From: Candidatus Manganitrophus noduliformans | GTDB lineage: Bacteria; Nitrospirota; Nitrospiria; SBBL01; Manganitrophaceae | Direction of reading: 5' to 3' | DNA: 64,000 nucleotides | NCBI RefSeq assembly: GCF_012184425.1 | Contig: NZ_VTOW01000002.1 | Location: 248,001-312,000 of the forward strand | Shown here: positions 1 through 7,941 of the stretch, in pieces | Layout of the letters: each line of letters begins with the position of its first letter | How positions within the stretch are numbered: the stretch's first letter is position 1 | Translations under genes and position numbers: made by a program | The notes under the pieces: model-generated | Database searches by the model: none | What the model was told of the DNA's origin: nothing | What the model saw: only the letters and a program-made list of their open reading frames with translations

Positions 1-190
1 TATCTTTCTGAAAGACTTTCTATTTTTCAGCCTAAACTGAGACCTGTCTTAAGACACGATAGCTAAGTCTTTTTTTGGACTTCATTAAAGAGGACGGAAT
101 CCTCTGTCAAAAGCCAGGGAGCACCCCTGAGGACTATAGCTGAAAGACCGTCTAAAAATACCGCTCCGGTTATAGACAAGAAGAATTTTA

Positions 191-218
191 TTGACATTGT
201 TGTAAATAGGTATATTGT
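191..218 (+). promoter_or_regulatory. Putative sigma-70 promoter upstream of the first sensor kinase
   Basis: A perfect TTGACA -35 box (191-196) is followed after 16 bases by TATTGT (213-218). It points towards the hybrid kinase that begins at 557, which would leave an untranslated leader of about 330 bases. No start site has been mapped; the call rests on box match and spacing only. Confidence 0.45.
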
Positions 219-224
219 GAAATT

Positions 225-556
225 CTGCTTTTGAATTATCATCTGGTCTTGTAAGTTGGCGCAACGGGGGTGAACTTCCACCCTCTCCACACCGATTCAA
301 AACCCGCACAGGGAGGTGCTATGGGGAGGACTGTCATGCCGACAGCGGATGTTTTGAGTATCCGTGCATACTGCCTCAAAGATCTTCTCCAAAATCGTCT
401 TGTCTTTTTTTCTCATCCCTCTTCTCTGCCTATAAAATCGCCCATCCGTTTAAACGAACGATCAGAATTGAAGTGCTGCATTGGTCCAGTCAGCTACTTC
501 AGGATATGGATACCAATACCTGAGTTTAACTCAAAAAAGAGGAGGCCGGCTCTCGT
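225..556 (+). other. Non-coding leader with several hairpins
   Basis: I see no convincing gene in the first 556 bases. Downstream of the putative promoter the leader can form several short stems: GGGTG/CACCC around 264-282, GCAC/GTGC near 306-319, CTGTC/GACAG around 331-346, and CGGAT/ATCCG around 347-365. None matches a riboswitch consensus I recognise, including the c-di-GMP GEMM type. It may be an unclassified structured leader of the kinase mRNA or simply intergenic DNA. Confidence 0.3.
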
Positions 557-3500
557 ATGTTCTTATTTCATTTAACGGCCGGACTCGCTCTCACGGCAAT
601 TACCGTATTCCTTCTCGGACTGTTCGTTCTTATAAGAAAAGGACGTGAACGTTTAGGCGTTCTCTTCTTTCTTTGGTGCCTCTCTATTTCATGGTGGAGC
701 TTTTTTGAGATTCTCCTTATACAAAGCTCAAATGAAAAATCGGCCCTATTCTGGGGCCGAATTATGCAAGCCGGAGACATGCACCTTCCAACCCTCTTTG
801 TACATTTCATTTTAACGCTTTTAGGGTTGCAGATCGCTCGTTGGAAACTTATTGCCCTATACGGGGTGAGCACCTTGCTTAGCGTTCTCTGTTTTACTCC
901 TCTCGTTATCTCGGGTGTGGGGCCAAGCAATCTTTTCTCTTTCTTCATTAAGCCCGGTCCGTTATATATTTATATGATTATTTTTTTCATATCATGTGTG
1001 ATTTACGGACAACTAAAGTTATATCAAGCTTACTCCTCTGCCTCACCCTCGAAAAAAGTTCAAATCGGATATTTCTTCTGGAGTTCAATCGGCGGATGGA
1101 TTGGAGGTTGCGCGAACTTCCTCCTCGTTTATGATATTAAAATCCCCCTTTTAAATGAATACGGCACGTATGCCGTTCCTTTCTTTGCGGTATCCACAAC
1201 CTATTCCATTGTTCGCCATCAACTCATGGATATTCGAACCGTCATTCACATGACCATAATGTGGTTGACAACTTTCTCTTTGGCCCTTATACCGATCCTG
1301 GTCGTCATTTTACCGGCTAAGCGGTGGCTAGCGGATCTTACCAACCTCCAGATTTCCGCTCTGATCTCAGCGTACTTTGTGTTTCTAGTCCTCTACATCA
1401 AAACCGTTCAACCCCGGATCGACCACTTTTTCCAGCGGCGAAAGTATGACATGGAAAAAATCCTGCATGGAATGGTAAAGGAACTCGCTCTGCTCAAGGA
1501 TCTAATGGAACTAACAGAGAAAATTGCGGCCACCATTCGAGAAGCCATGTATGTTTCCCATTCTTCAATCATTCTGTGGGAAAAGAAAAAACAGGGCTAT
1601 CTAAACATCAACGGGCCAAACCAAAATGTCGATCTTTCGACTCATGCTTCTTTTCTCAATTGGATGAAAGTGAAAGATCGCGTCATTGAATGGAATGAGA
1701 TCGAAGCTGAACCCCAATATAAAGAGATTAGAATTCCGGCGCGAAATTATTTCGAAGCGTTGTCAGCCAAGATAGCTCTCCCTCTAGTGCATGAAGATCA
1801 ACTGATCGGCGTCATCAACCTAGGCGAGAAAGATAACCTCAAGCCCTTCACCCGTGAAGATATCGAATTCCTATCGACGCTTCGAGCTCAATCGACCATT
1901 TCACTTTCTAACTCCCTTTTGTACGAAGATGTCCACAAAATGTCCGAAGAGCTCCGGCGCTGGGCCTCGGAGTTGGAAGAAAAGGTTGCTACGCGAACGC
2001 ATGAGCTTTCCGAACGAACAAAAGAGCTCTCTGAAAGTAAGACAGAATTAGAACGCTCCTATCAGAAGCTCCAGGAGCTCGACCGCATCAAATCTCAGTT
2101 CTTCGCAAACATCTCTCACGAGTTTCGAACGCCCCTTACGCTCATTCTCGCGCCGCTCGAATCTTTTCTCAATCAACCGAATCTTCCGGAAGAACAGCGA
2201 AAACACTTTCAGATCATGTATCAGAACGGACTTCGTCTTCTTAAACTCATCAACAACTTATTAGATTTGGCAAAGATCGATACCGGGAAAATGCCGCTTT
2301 CTTATTCAAAGACCGACTTGGTGGCATTTATTAAAGGGATTATCTCTTCTCTCACCCCTCTCACCTACAAAAAACAGATCCACGTCTCATTTCTGGCTGA
2401 TAGAAGCGTGATCGAATTCTATTTCGATCGCGATAAAATCGAAAAGGTCCTCCTGAATCTGCTATTTAATGCCATTAAGTTTACCGAACGGGGCGGAGAA
2501 ATTATTCTCTCCTGCGCGGAAAAAGAGGGGCATGTTGTTGTCAAAGTATCGGATACGGGCGTCGGCATCGGCAGAGAAAATCTTCACAAGCTCTTCAGCC
2601 GTTTTACACAGCTCGATGCCTCCGCCACCCGACAACACGAAGGAACCGGGATCGGCCTTGCCCTTTCTAAAGAGTTGGTGGAGCTCCATCAAGGAAAGAT
2701 CTGGGTCGAGAGTGAAGTCGGAAGGGGAACGGTCATCTCCTTCACCCTTCCTTCTCTTAAAGAGATGCCCATATCAAGCCTCTTCACACCTTGCCAAGAA
2801 AATTCAGAGGAGAATTGGTTCCGCTCGCTTCACAAGACGGCGGAGTATGCGGAAGGAAGAATCCTTCAAGAATCCGCTGCACTCCCTCCGCAATTCGCAA
2901 CGGAAGAAAAGAGCAGACCGAAGATCCTTATCGTTGAAGACAACTCCGACATGCTCGACTTCATCGGCACTCTCCTTCAGGGGGACTATAACGTTGCTCT
3001 TGCTCGAAACGGAGCCGAAGGGCTTGAGCGAGCAAAGACCGACCCTCCCGATCTGATCCTCGCCGACATCATGATGCCGATGAAGGATGGTTATCAGCTC
3101 TGCCGTGAAATAAAAGAGGACCTCACAACGCGTCACATCCCGGTGGTCTTGGTCACCGCCAAGGCCGATCTGTCGATGAAGATCGAAGGATTGAACCAAG
3201 GGGCCGATGATTACTTGACCAAACCATTTAGCTCCGAAGAGTTGAAGGCGCGCGTGAGATCACTTCTAAACCTTCGGACGCTCGAAAAAGAAATTCAGAT
3301 GAGAAACCAGGCGCTGGAGAAAACGCTCGCCGAGCTGCGAAAGACTCAGACGCAACTGATTCACTCGGCCAAAATGGCGGCGCTGGGAACCTTGGTGGCC
3401 GGCCTCTCACACGAGATGAACAATCCACTGACTCCGGTGATCGGTTTTGCTGAGCTTCTCTTAGGCATGCCTCTTCCTAAAGAGGCGCATCAGTGTGCAG

Positions 3501-4477
3501 ACACCATCTCCAGGGAAGCGCGCCGATGTGCCGCTGTTATAAGAAGCCTCTCGGACTTTGCACGCAAATCTCCCCCGCTCTGGCAAGGAAACGATTTGAA
3601 CAGCTTGATTCATTCTGTTTTGGAGCTGAACGCCTCTTACCTTCGCACCGACAATATCGTACTCGAATTGAATCTCGATCCACGTCTTCCCAAAACACTT
3701 GTGGATGGCAACCAGATCAAGCAGGTTCTGTTAAATCTCATCAACAATGCTCACCAAGCCGTTTTGATAAATGAGGAAGAACGGAGAATCCAAATTGTTT
3801 CGGAACAAACTGCAGGGCTCCTACGAATCACAATTGGGGACAATGGTCCGGGAATTCCCAAGGAAGTTCAGTCCCGGCTCTTCGAGCCTTTTTTCACGAC
3901 GAAGCCGGAAGGAGAAGGAACGGGGTTGGGATTGGCGATCTCGCATGGGATCATCGCATCTCATGGCGGGAAGCTCGGATTTATCTCTGAGGAAGGGATC
4001 GGGACACGCTTCTGGTTTGAGCTGCCGATCCGTACCGCTGCATCCACTGCTCCCACTCTCCCCTCAGAAACAAGTGTACTCCATCAAGACAGACGGGCGC
4101 TGGTGGTGGACGATGAGCCGATGGTTCTGGAGGTCTGCAAGACGGCATTGGAGCAGATCGGATTTGTTGTCGATGCGGTGCACAGCGGAGAAGCCGCCTT
4201 GGAACAATTGACCAAAACCTCCTATGACCTGCTGGTCGCCGATATTCGTATGCCGGGGATGGGCGGGATTCAGTTTCTGGAGCAGGTCGGCCGCGTCTAT
4301 CCGGAGATCTTGGATCGGACCATTTTAATCACTGGGGATGCTGTCAATTCAGTGACGTCGGCGTTCCTCAATCGAACCCGCATCACCGTTCTGGAAAAAC
4401 CGTTCGACCTCGCAGAGCTTCAACACCGGGCAAAGTCAATTCTAGAACGAAATTCAACCCAACGGTGGAGAGTTTGA
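557..4477 (+). CDS. Hybrid sensor histidine kinase with 7-TM input, GAF and two kinase/receiver modules
   Basis: A 1306-residue membrane kinase. Residues 1-290 hold about seven to eight hydrophobic helices of the kinase-associated 7-TM input type. A GAF-like domain (about 310-465) and a coiled coil follow. Kinase module 1 has phospho-acceptor His521 (motif NISHEFRTP) and an ATPase domain with the DTGVGIG and GTGIGLALS boxes. A receiver with Asp837 follows. Kinase module 2 has His952 (GLSHEMNNP) and a second ATPase domain, and a C-terminal receiver carries Asp1229. The ATG at 557 follows AAGAGGAGG. It is strongly similar to the kinase at 10083, and the two bracket the three PilZ-enzyme genes, which suggests a shared signal. 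The ligand is unknown. Confidence 0.9.
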   Translation: MFLFHLTAGLALTAITVFLLGLFVLIRKGRERLGVLFFLWCLSISWWSFFEILLIQSSNEKSALFWGRIMQAGDMHLPTLFVHFILTLLGLQIARWKLIALYGVSTLLSVLCFTPLVISGVGPSNLFSFFIKPGPLYIYMIIFFISCVIYGQLKLYQAYSSASPSKKVQIGYFFWSSIGGWIGGCANFLLVYDIKIPLLNEYGTYAVPFFAVSTTYSIVRHQLMDIRTVIHMTIMWLTTFSLALIPILVVILPAKRWLADLTNLQISALISAYFVFLVLYIKTVQPRIDHFFQRRKYDMEKILHGMVKELALLKDLMELTEKIAATIREAMYVSHSSIILWEKKKQGYLNINGPNQNVDLSTHASFLNWMKVKDRVIEWNEIEAEPQYKEIRIPARNYFEALSAKIALPLVHEDQLIGVINLGEKDNLKPFTREDIEFLSTLRAQSTISLSNSLLYEDVHKMSEELRRWASELEEKVATRTHELSERTKELSESKTELERSYQKLQELDRIKSQFFANISHEFRTPLTLILAPLESFLNQPNLPEEQRKHFQIMYQNGLRLLKLINNLLDLAKIDTGKMPLSYSKTDLVAFIKGIISSLTPLTYKKQIHVSFLADRSVIEFYFDRDKIEKVLLNLLFNAIKFTERGGEIILSCAEKEGHVVVKVSDTGVGIGRENLHKLFSRFTQLDASATRQHEGTGIGLALSKELVELHQGKIWVESEVGRGTVISFTLPSLKEMPISSLFTPCQENSEENWFRSLHKTAEYAEGRILQESAALPPQFATEEKSRPKILIVEDNSDMLDFIGTLLQGDYNVALARNGAEGLERAKTDPPDLILADIMMPMKDGYQLCREIKEDLTTRHIPVVLVTAKADLSMKIEGLNQGADDYLTKPFSSEELKARVRSLLNLRTLEKEIQMRNQALEKTLAELRKTQTQLIHSAKMAALGTLVAGLSHEMNNPLTPVIGFAELLLGMPLPKEAHQCADTISREARRCAAVIRSLSDFARKSPPLWQGNDLNSLIHSVLELNASYLRTDNIVLELNLDPRLPKTLVDGNQIKQVLLNLINNAHQAVLINEEERRIQIVSEQTAGLLRITIGDNGPGIPKEVQSRLFEPFFTTKPEGEGTGLGLAISHGIIASHGGKLGFISEEGIGTRFWFELPIRTAASTAPTLPSETSVLHQDRRALVVDDEPMVLEVCKTALEQIGFVVDAVHSGEAALEQLTKTSYDLLVADIRMPGMGGIQFLEQVGRVYPEILDRTILITGDAVNSVTSAFLNRTRITVLEKPFDLAELQHRAKSILERNSTQRWRV

Positions 4478-4581
4478 CGAAATACAACATCACTTTAGCG
4501 CCGATGCCTATGACTAAAGTTCTCCGACATAAATATTAAAGCATTTACTTATTAATATAAATGATCGTCAAGGAGATAGAG

Positions 4582-5925
4582 ATGTTGAGTCAACTCCTAT
4601 TTCATGAGCGACGGAGGATCAATATATTGTTGCAGACCAATGACCGGCGCAATGGAGAGCGGCGTCAACGGGTTGAAGCTTACTCGCCGGAGCGGCGCCG
4701 TCCTGCTTCGAGAATCCGATGTCAGGAGCGAGAAGGTATCGTCCTACCTATCCGTCTCGAGATTGAGGGAAAAGACAGGGTCGGTCACATGGTAAATATC
4801 AGCCCCGGGGGGGTAATGATTCGAACGAATACGCCATTGCGCGAAGGTTTGGAGGTCTTCCTGCATCTCTTCTCGGAACAGGATGCCTTTTCTCTTCGTT
4901 TGTTCGGTCGGATAGTTTTCTGTCGTTCATTGGAGGAGAGAGGATCGTTGTCGCAGGCAGTTGGCATCCAATTTCGGACCTCAGGCGAATTTAACCAGAA
5001 AGTGCTCGCTGCGACCATTGATTTGATCAGCAAAAAGGATGCAACAGAGGACCAGTTCGGAATCAGTATTCTTATCTCAGATGAGCGACACCTCGTTGAA
5101 AAACAGCCGGGAGCTCTGCCGATGCTTCCGTTAATCAGTAAAGCGATAACCCAAATAAGGGAAATGCCGATCAACCAAATAACGTCGCCGGAAACGAGGC
5201 GCACCACGGTGGGGGGAAGGAGAAAAAAACAGGAGCTTCGATTTACCCCCGATCCCGACTGGGTTATCAAAATGAACCAATCCCTTGAACCGTATCGTCA
5301 GGTAATTTTGCAGTCGCGTTTGGTCCAGGAAACATCTAAAGGGCAACTTTCGCTAAAGCAAATCCGGGGATGGAATATTCAGTTTTATCCTTTTATTCAC
5401 AGTGTCCCTCATTTCATAGCGTTGAATTTGGCGAGGGCAAACGATCCGATGTCGCGGACGTATCTCATTGATAATATCCGTGTTGAGAAGCGCCATGCCG
5501 ATCAGTGGGTTGACATGGCTCAGGGATTCGGCGTGAGCACGGAAGAGCTCTTTCAATCTCCTATCCTGGCAGAAGTGGAGGCACTGACACACTGGATGTG
5601 GTCGGTCACTACCCGGGCTAGCTTTATCGAATCGGTGGCTGCATTACACTATGCGATCGAGGGAATCACCCAAGAAATAGCAGCAATCATGGTTAAGGAG
5701 TTGAATAAATATAAGCTGTTTGAATGGGTTCATCTTGATCGAAAGGCGTGCCAGTGGATGGAAATGCACACTCGTTATGATCACCGCCACCCCTACAAAG
5801 CGCTCGAGATTATTAAACTCCATGCAGTATCGCTAAAGGACCAGGAGAAGGTCAAGGAAGCGACCCAGCGCAGTCTGGAATATCTCTTTCTTGCACTGGA
5901 AGCATGTTATGTCGCTTTTGCGTGA
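4582..5925 (+). CDS. PilZ domain fused to a heme-oxygenase-like (probable di-iron) enzyme domain
   Basis: 447 residues from the ATG at 4582, which has AAGGAG six bases upstream; an earlier ATG at 4561 lacks such a site. An Arg-rich leader (residues 8-50) runs into a PilZ domain with both c-di-GMP motifs: RxxxR at 46-50 and NxSxxG at 72-77. The C-terminal half (about 225-447) is all-helical and resembles the iron-containing redox enzyme/TENA-like superfamily. His305, Glu360 and the trio His396-x3-Asp400-x2-His403 fit the metal ligands of heme-oxygenase-like di-iron oxidases such as CADD, UndA and SznF. The first-helix carboxylate is uncertain (Asp297 or Glu302). Such enzymes cleave or oxidise fatty acids or amino acids. 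The substrate here is unknown; the dehydrogenase neighbours suggest an acyl or aldehyde compound. Confidence 0.75.
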   Translation: MLSQLLFHERRRINILLQTNDRRNGERRQRVEAYSPERRRPASRIRCQEREGIVLPIRLEIEGKDRVGHMVNISPGGVMIRTNTPLREGLEVFLHLFSEQDAFSLRLFGRIVFCRSLEERGSLSQAVGIQFRTSGEFNQKVLAATIDLISKKDATEDQFGISILISDERHLVEKQPGALPMLPLISKAITQIREMPINQITSPETRRTTVGGRRKKQELRFTPDPDWVIKMNQSLEPYRQVILQSRLVQETSKGQLSLKQIRGWNIQFYPFIHSVPHFIALNLARANDPMSRTYLIDNIRVEKRHADQWVDMAQGFGVSTEELFQSPILAEVEALTHWMWSVTTRASFIESVAALHYAIEGITQEIAAIMVKELNKYKLFEWVHLDRKACQWMEMHTRYDHRHPYKALEIIKLHAVSLKDQEKVKEATQRSLEYLFLALEACYVAFA

Positions 5926-5948
5926 ACAGACGCATTAAGCTGCAGAGG

Positions 5949-6098
5949 GAAGATTCTCATATCGTATTAACAACCGGCTTCTCCAGTCCTTGCGAGCGAT
6001 GCAACATTATCAGCCCTCCGGCATCATCGGCATTTTGAAAGCATCGCGGCATTAACGTTCTGCATAAGCCATTTAATCTGCAAGATCTTCAATGGTAT
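5949..6098 (+). pseudogene. Decayed C-terminal fragment of a receiver domain
   Basis: In one frame this gap encodes a stretch starting HIVLTTGFSSP, then SAF, an in-frame TGA at 6036, and INVLHKPFNLQDLQ. It lines up with the last third of the receiver at the end of the kinase encoded at 557 (TILITGDA, SAFLNRTR, ITVLEKPFDLAELQ), including the conserved Lys-Pro. The N-terminal half of a receiver, with its Asp, is missing and there is a stop. I read it as the relic of a lost regulator or of a duplicated kinase 3' end. The similarity was judged by eye. Confidence 0.55.
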
Positions 6099-6145
6099 GC
6101 ACCATTGATTCTTAACCATATTTTTATATTTCAATGGAGGAACCA

Positions 6146-7924
6146 ATGAAAACAAAAACCTCAGTTTTCTTCGACAGAAGGCAGAACGCCGTACCAATCA
6201 ATTTTAACGATAGAAGGACAGCCGAACGAAGGATCGCTGAAGAACCGATCTCGCCAGAACGACGACGCCTGTTCTCGCAAATACGTCACTTTGATCGAGA
6301 AAATATTAATATCCAAGTTTATCTACAATCAGAAGGAAAAGAGATACACGGCCATACGCAAAATATAAGTTTAGGAGGCCTTCTCGTTTACAGCACTATT
6401 GCTCTAAACAATGGAGATCCTACAATCCTTCAATTCTCCTTTGGAGAGCATGCTTGTTTTGTCAATATTTCGGGACAGGTTGTCTTTTGCCATTTGGTAA
6501 ACGATAAAGAATCTGGACAGTATGTGATCGGAATTAAATTTACCGCTATTCGTGATTTTGAGCAGAGAATTCTAATAACAGCGTTTCAAACCCTCAAACA
6601 GAGTACTATTACCCAGCAGAAATCATCATTGAGAATCGTTGCCTCAAAGGATACCTTAGCCCAGGAGGCAGCCAATCTTCCAAATCATACTTTCAGAATT
6701 GGACAAACAGCCTTTGCCAATTTGAAACCCACTGTTCTCACTCAAAAAGACCCGACCTCTCTGTTAAACGGAGTCAGCTTTGAACTGACCGATGAACAAA
6801 AAGCATTGCAAGAAACCGTACGAAAATTTACCGAAAAAGAGATCGAGCCTGTTGCTGGATACTACGATCGAACCGGAGAATTTCCTCGGGATATAATCCA
6901 AAAAGCTTTTGAACTTGGCTTATTGACTTGTTACATCCCAGAAAAGTTTGGCGGAAATGGGTTAGGAATTTTTGAAACGGCGTTGATCACAGAAGAGCTT
7001 GCCGCAGGTTGCGTGGGTATTACCACATCAATTATGGTCAATCTTCTTGGAATAAGTCCACTTCTTATCGCTGCAACAGAATCGCAGAAAGAGAAATATT
7101 TAACATCCTATTGTCGTCAGTTAACTCTGTATTCGTTTTGCTTCACTGAACCAGATGCTGGTTCAGATCCAAGCCGTATTGCGACAAGAGCTGAATTGGT
7201 TGGAGATCACTATATTCTAAATGGTTCAAAATGTTTTATCACAAATGGAGGTGTTTCTGACTATTATGTTGTCTTTGCTACCGTTGACAGGAGCATTGGA
7301 ACAAAAGGGCTTACGGCTTTTCTAACACCATCTAAAGCTGAGGGCATCAGTATTGGCAAAACTCTCGATAAAATGGGACAGCGCGCTTCAAATACAGCAG
7401 AGATATTTTTCGATAATGTCAAAATTCCTGTAGAAAATAGGATCGGTAAAGAACATGAGGGATATAAAATCGCGATGCTGTCTATATCACGATCAAGAAT
7501 CAATGTTGCTGCAGGCTCAGTTGGGGTGGCAAGGACCGCGATGGATCACGCCATGCGATATGTTCAGAAGCGAGTACAATTTAACCAAGCGTTAGCCAAT
7601 TTTCAATATGTACAGTTTAGACTAGCTGATATGGCAAGTGCTATTGATGCGGCAAGATTACTGGCCTGGCGAGCTGCATGGGTACATGATAAAGGACAAC
7701 GATACGCCAAACAAGCATCAATGGCCAAGGACTTTGCCGGTGATATGGTAATGAAGGCGACTAGTGAAGCACTCGATCTTCTCGGTGGCTACGGCTACTC
7801 GAAAGAATTCCCAATGGAAAAACTAATGCGAGATGCAAAACTGATGCAGATTTACGAGGGACCATCGCCAGTCCATAAGACAATAATTTATCGAGAATTG
7901 GCAAACGAATATGGTCTGTGTTAA
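6146..7924 (+). CDS. PilZ domain fused to an acyl-CoA dehydrogenase
   Basis: 592 residues from the ATG at 6146; the TGGAGGA at 6135-6141 is its ribosome site, so the earlier ATG at 6134 is unlikely. The Arg-rich leader (DRR, ERR and ERRR clusters) is followed by a PilZ domain with RxxxR at 47-51 and NxSxxG at 73-78. An acyl-CoA dehydrogenase occupies about 212-590 with the TEPDAGSD box, the helical C-terminal domain and the catalytic Glu571 in IYEGP. The enzyme should oxidise an acyl-CoA to the 2,3-enoyl-CoA using FAD and pass electrons to an ETF-type partner. The gene is A+T-rich compared with the rest of the window. It is followed by the PilZ-aldehyde dehydrogenase after only 17 bases, which indicates co-transcription. 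Confidence 0.88.
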   Translation: MKTKTSVFFDRRQNAVPINFNDRRTAERRIAEEPISPERRRLFSQIRHFDRENINIQVYLQSEGKEIHGHTQNISLGGLLVYSTIALNNGDPTILQFSFGEHACFVNISGQVVFCHLVNDKESGQYVIGIKFTAIRDFEQRILITAFQTLKQSTITQQKSSLRIVASKDTLAQEAANLPNHTFRIGQTAFANLKPTVLTQKDPTSLLNGVSFELTDEQKALQETVRKFTEKEIEPVAGYYDRTGEFPRDIIQKAFELGLLTCYIPEKFGGNGLGIFETALITEELAAGCVGITTSIMVNLLGISPLLIAATESQKEKYLTSYCRQLTLYSFCFTEPDAGSDPSRIATRAELVGDHYILNGSKCFITNGGVSDYYVVFATVDRSIGTKGLTAFLTPSKAEGISIGKTLDKMGQRASNTAEIFFDNVKIPVENRIGKEHEGYKIAMLSISRSRINVAAGSVGVARTAMDHAMRYVQKRVQFNQALANFQYVQFRLADMASAIDAARLLAWRAAWVHDKGQRYAKQASMAKDFAGDMVMKATSEALDLLGGYGYSKEFPMEKLMRDAKLMQIYEGPSPVHKTIIYRELANEYGLC

Positions 7925-7941
7925 CTGGTGAGGAGAAAGAT

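Noticed and set aside
240-320. Possible tRNA or SRP-like RNA near the left end
   Set aside because: No T-loop consensus, CCA end or GGAAGGAAGCAGC-type SRP loop is present.
270-575. 101-codon frame in the leader before the first kinase
   Set aside because: It overlaps the kinase start, has no domain and spans the hairpin-rich leader; coding is unlikely.
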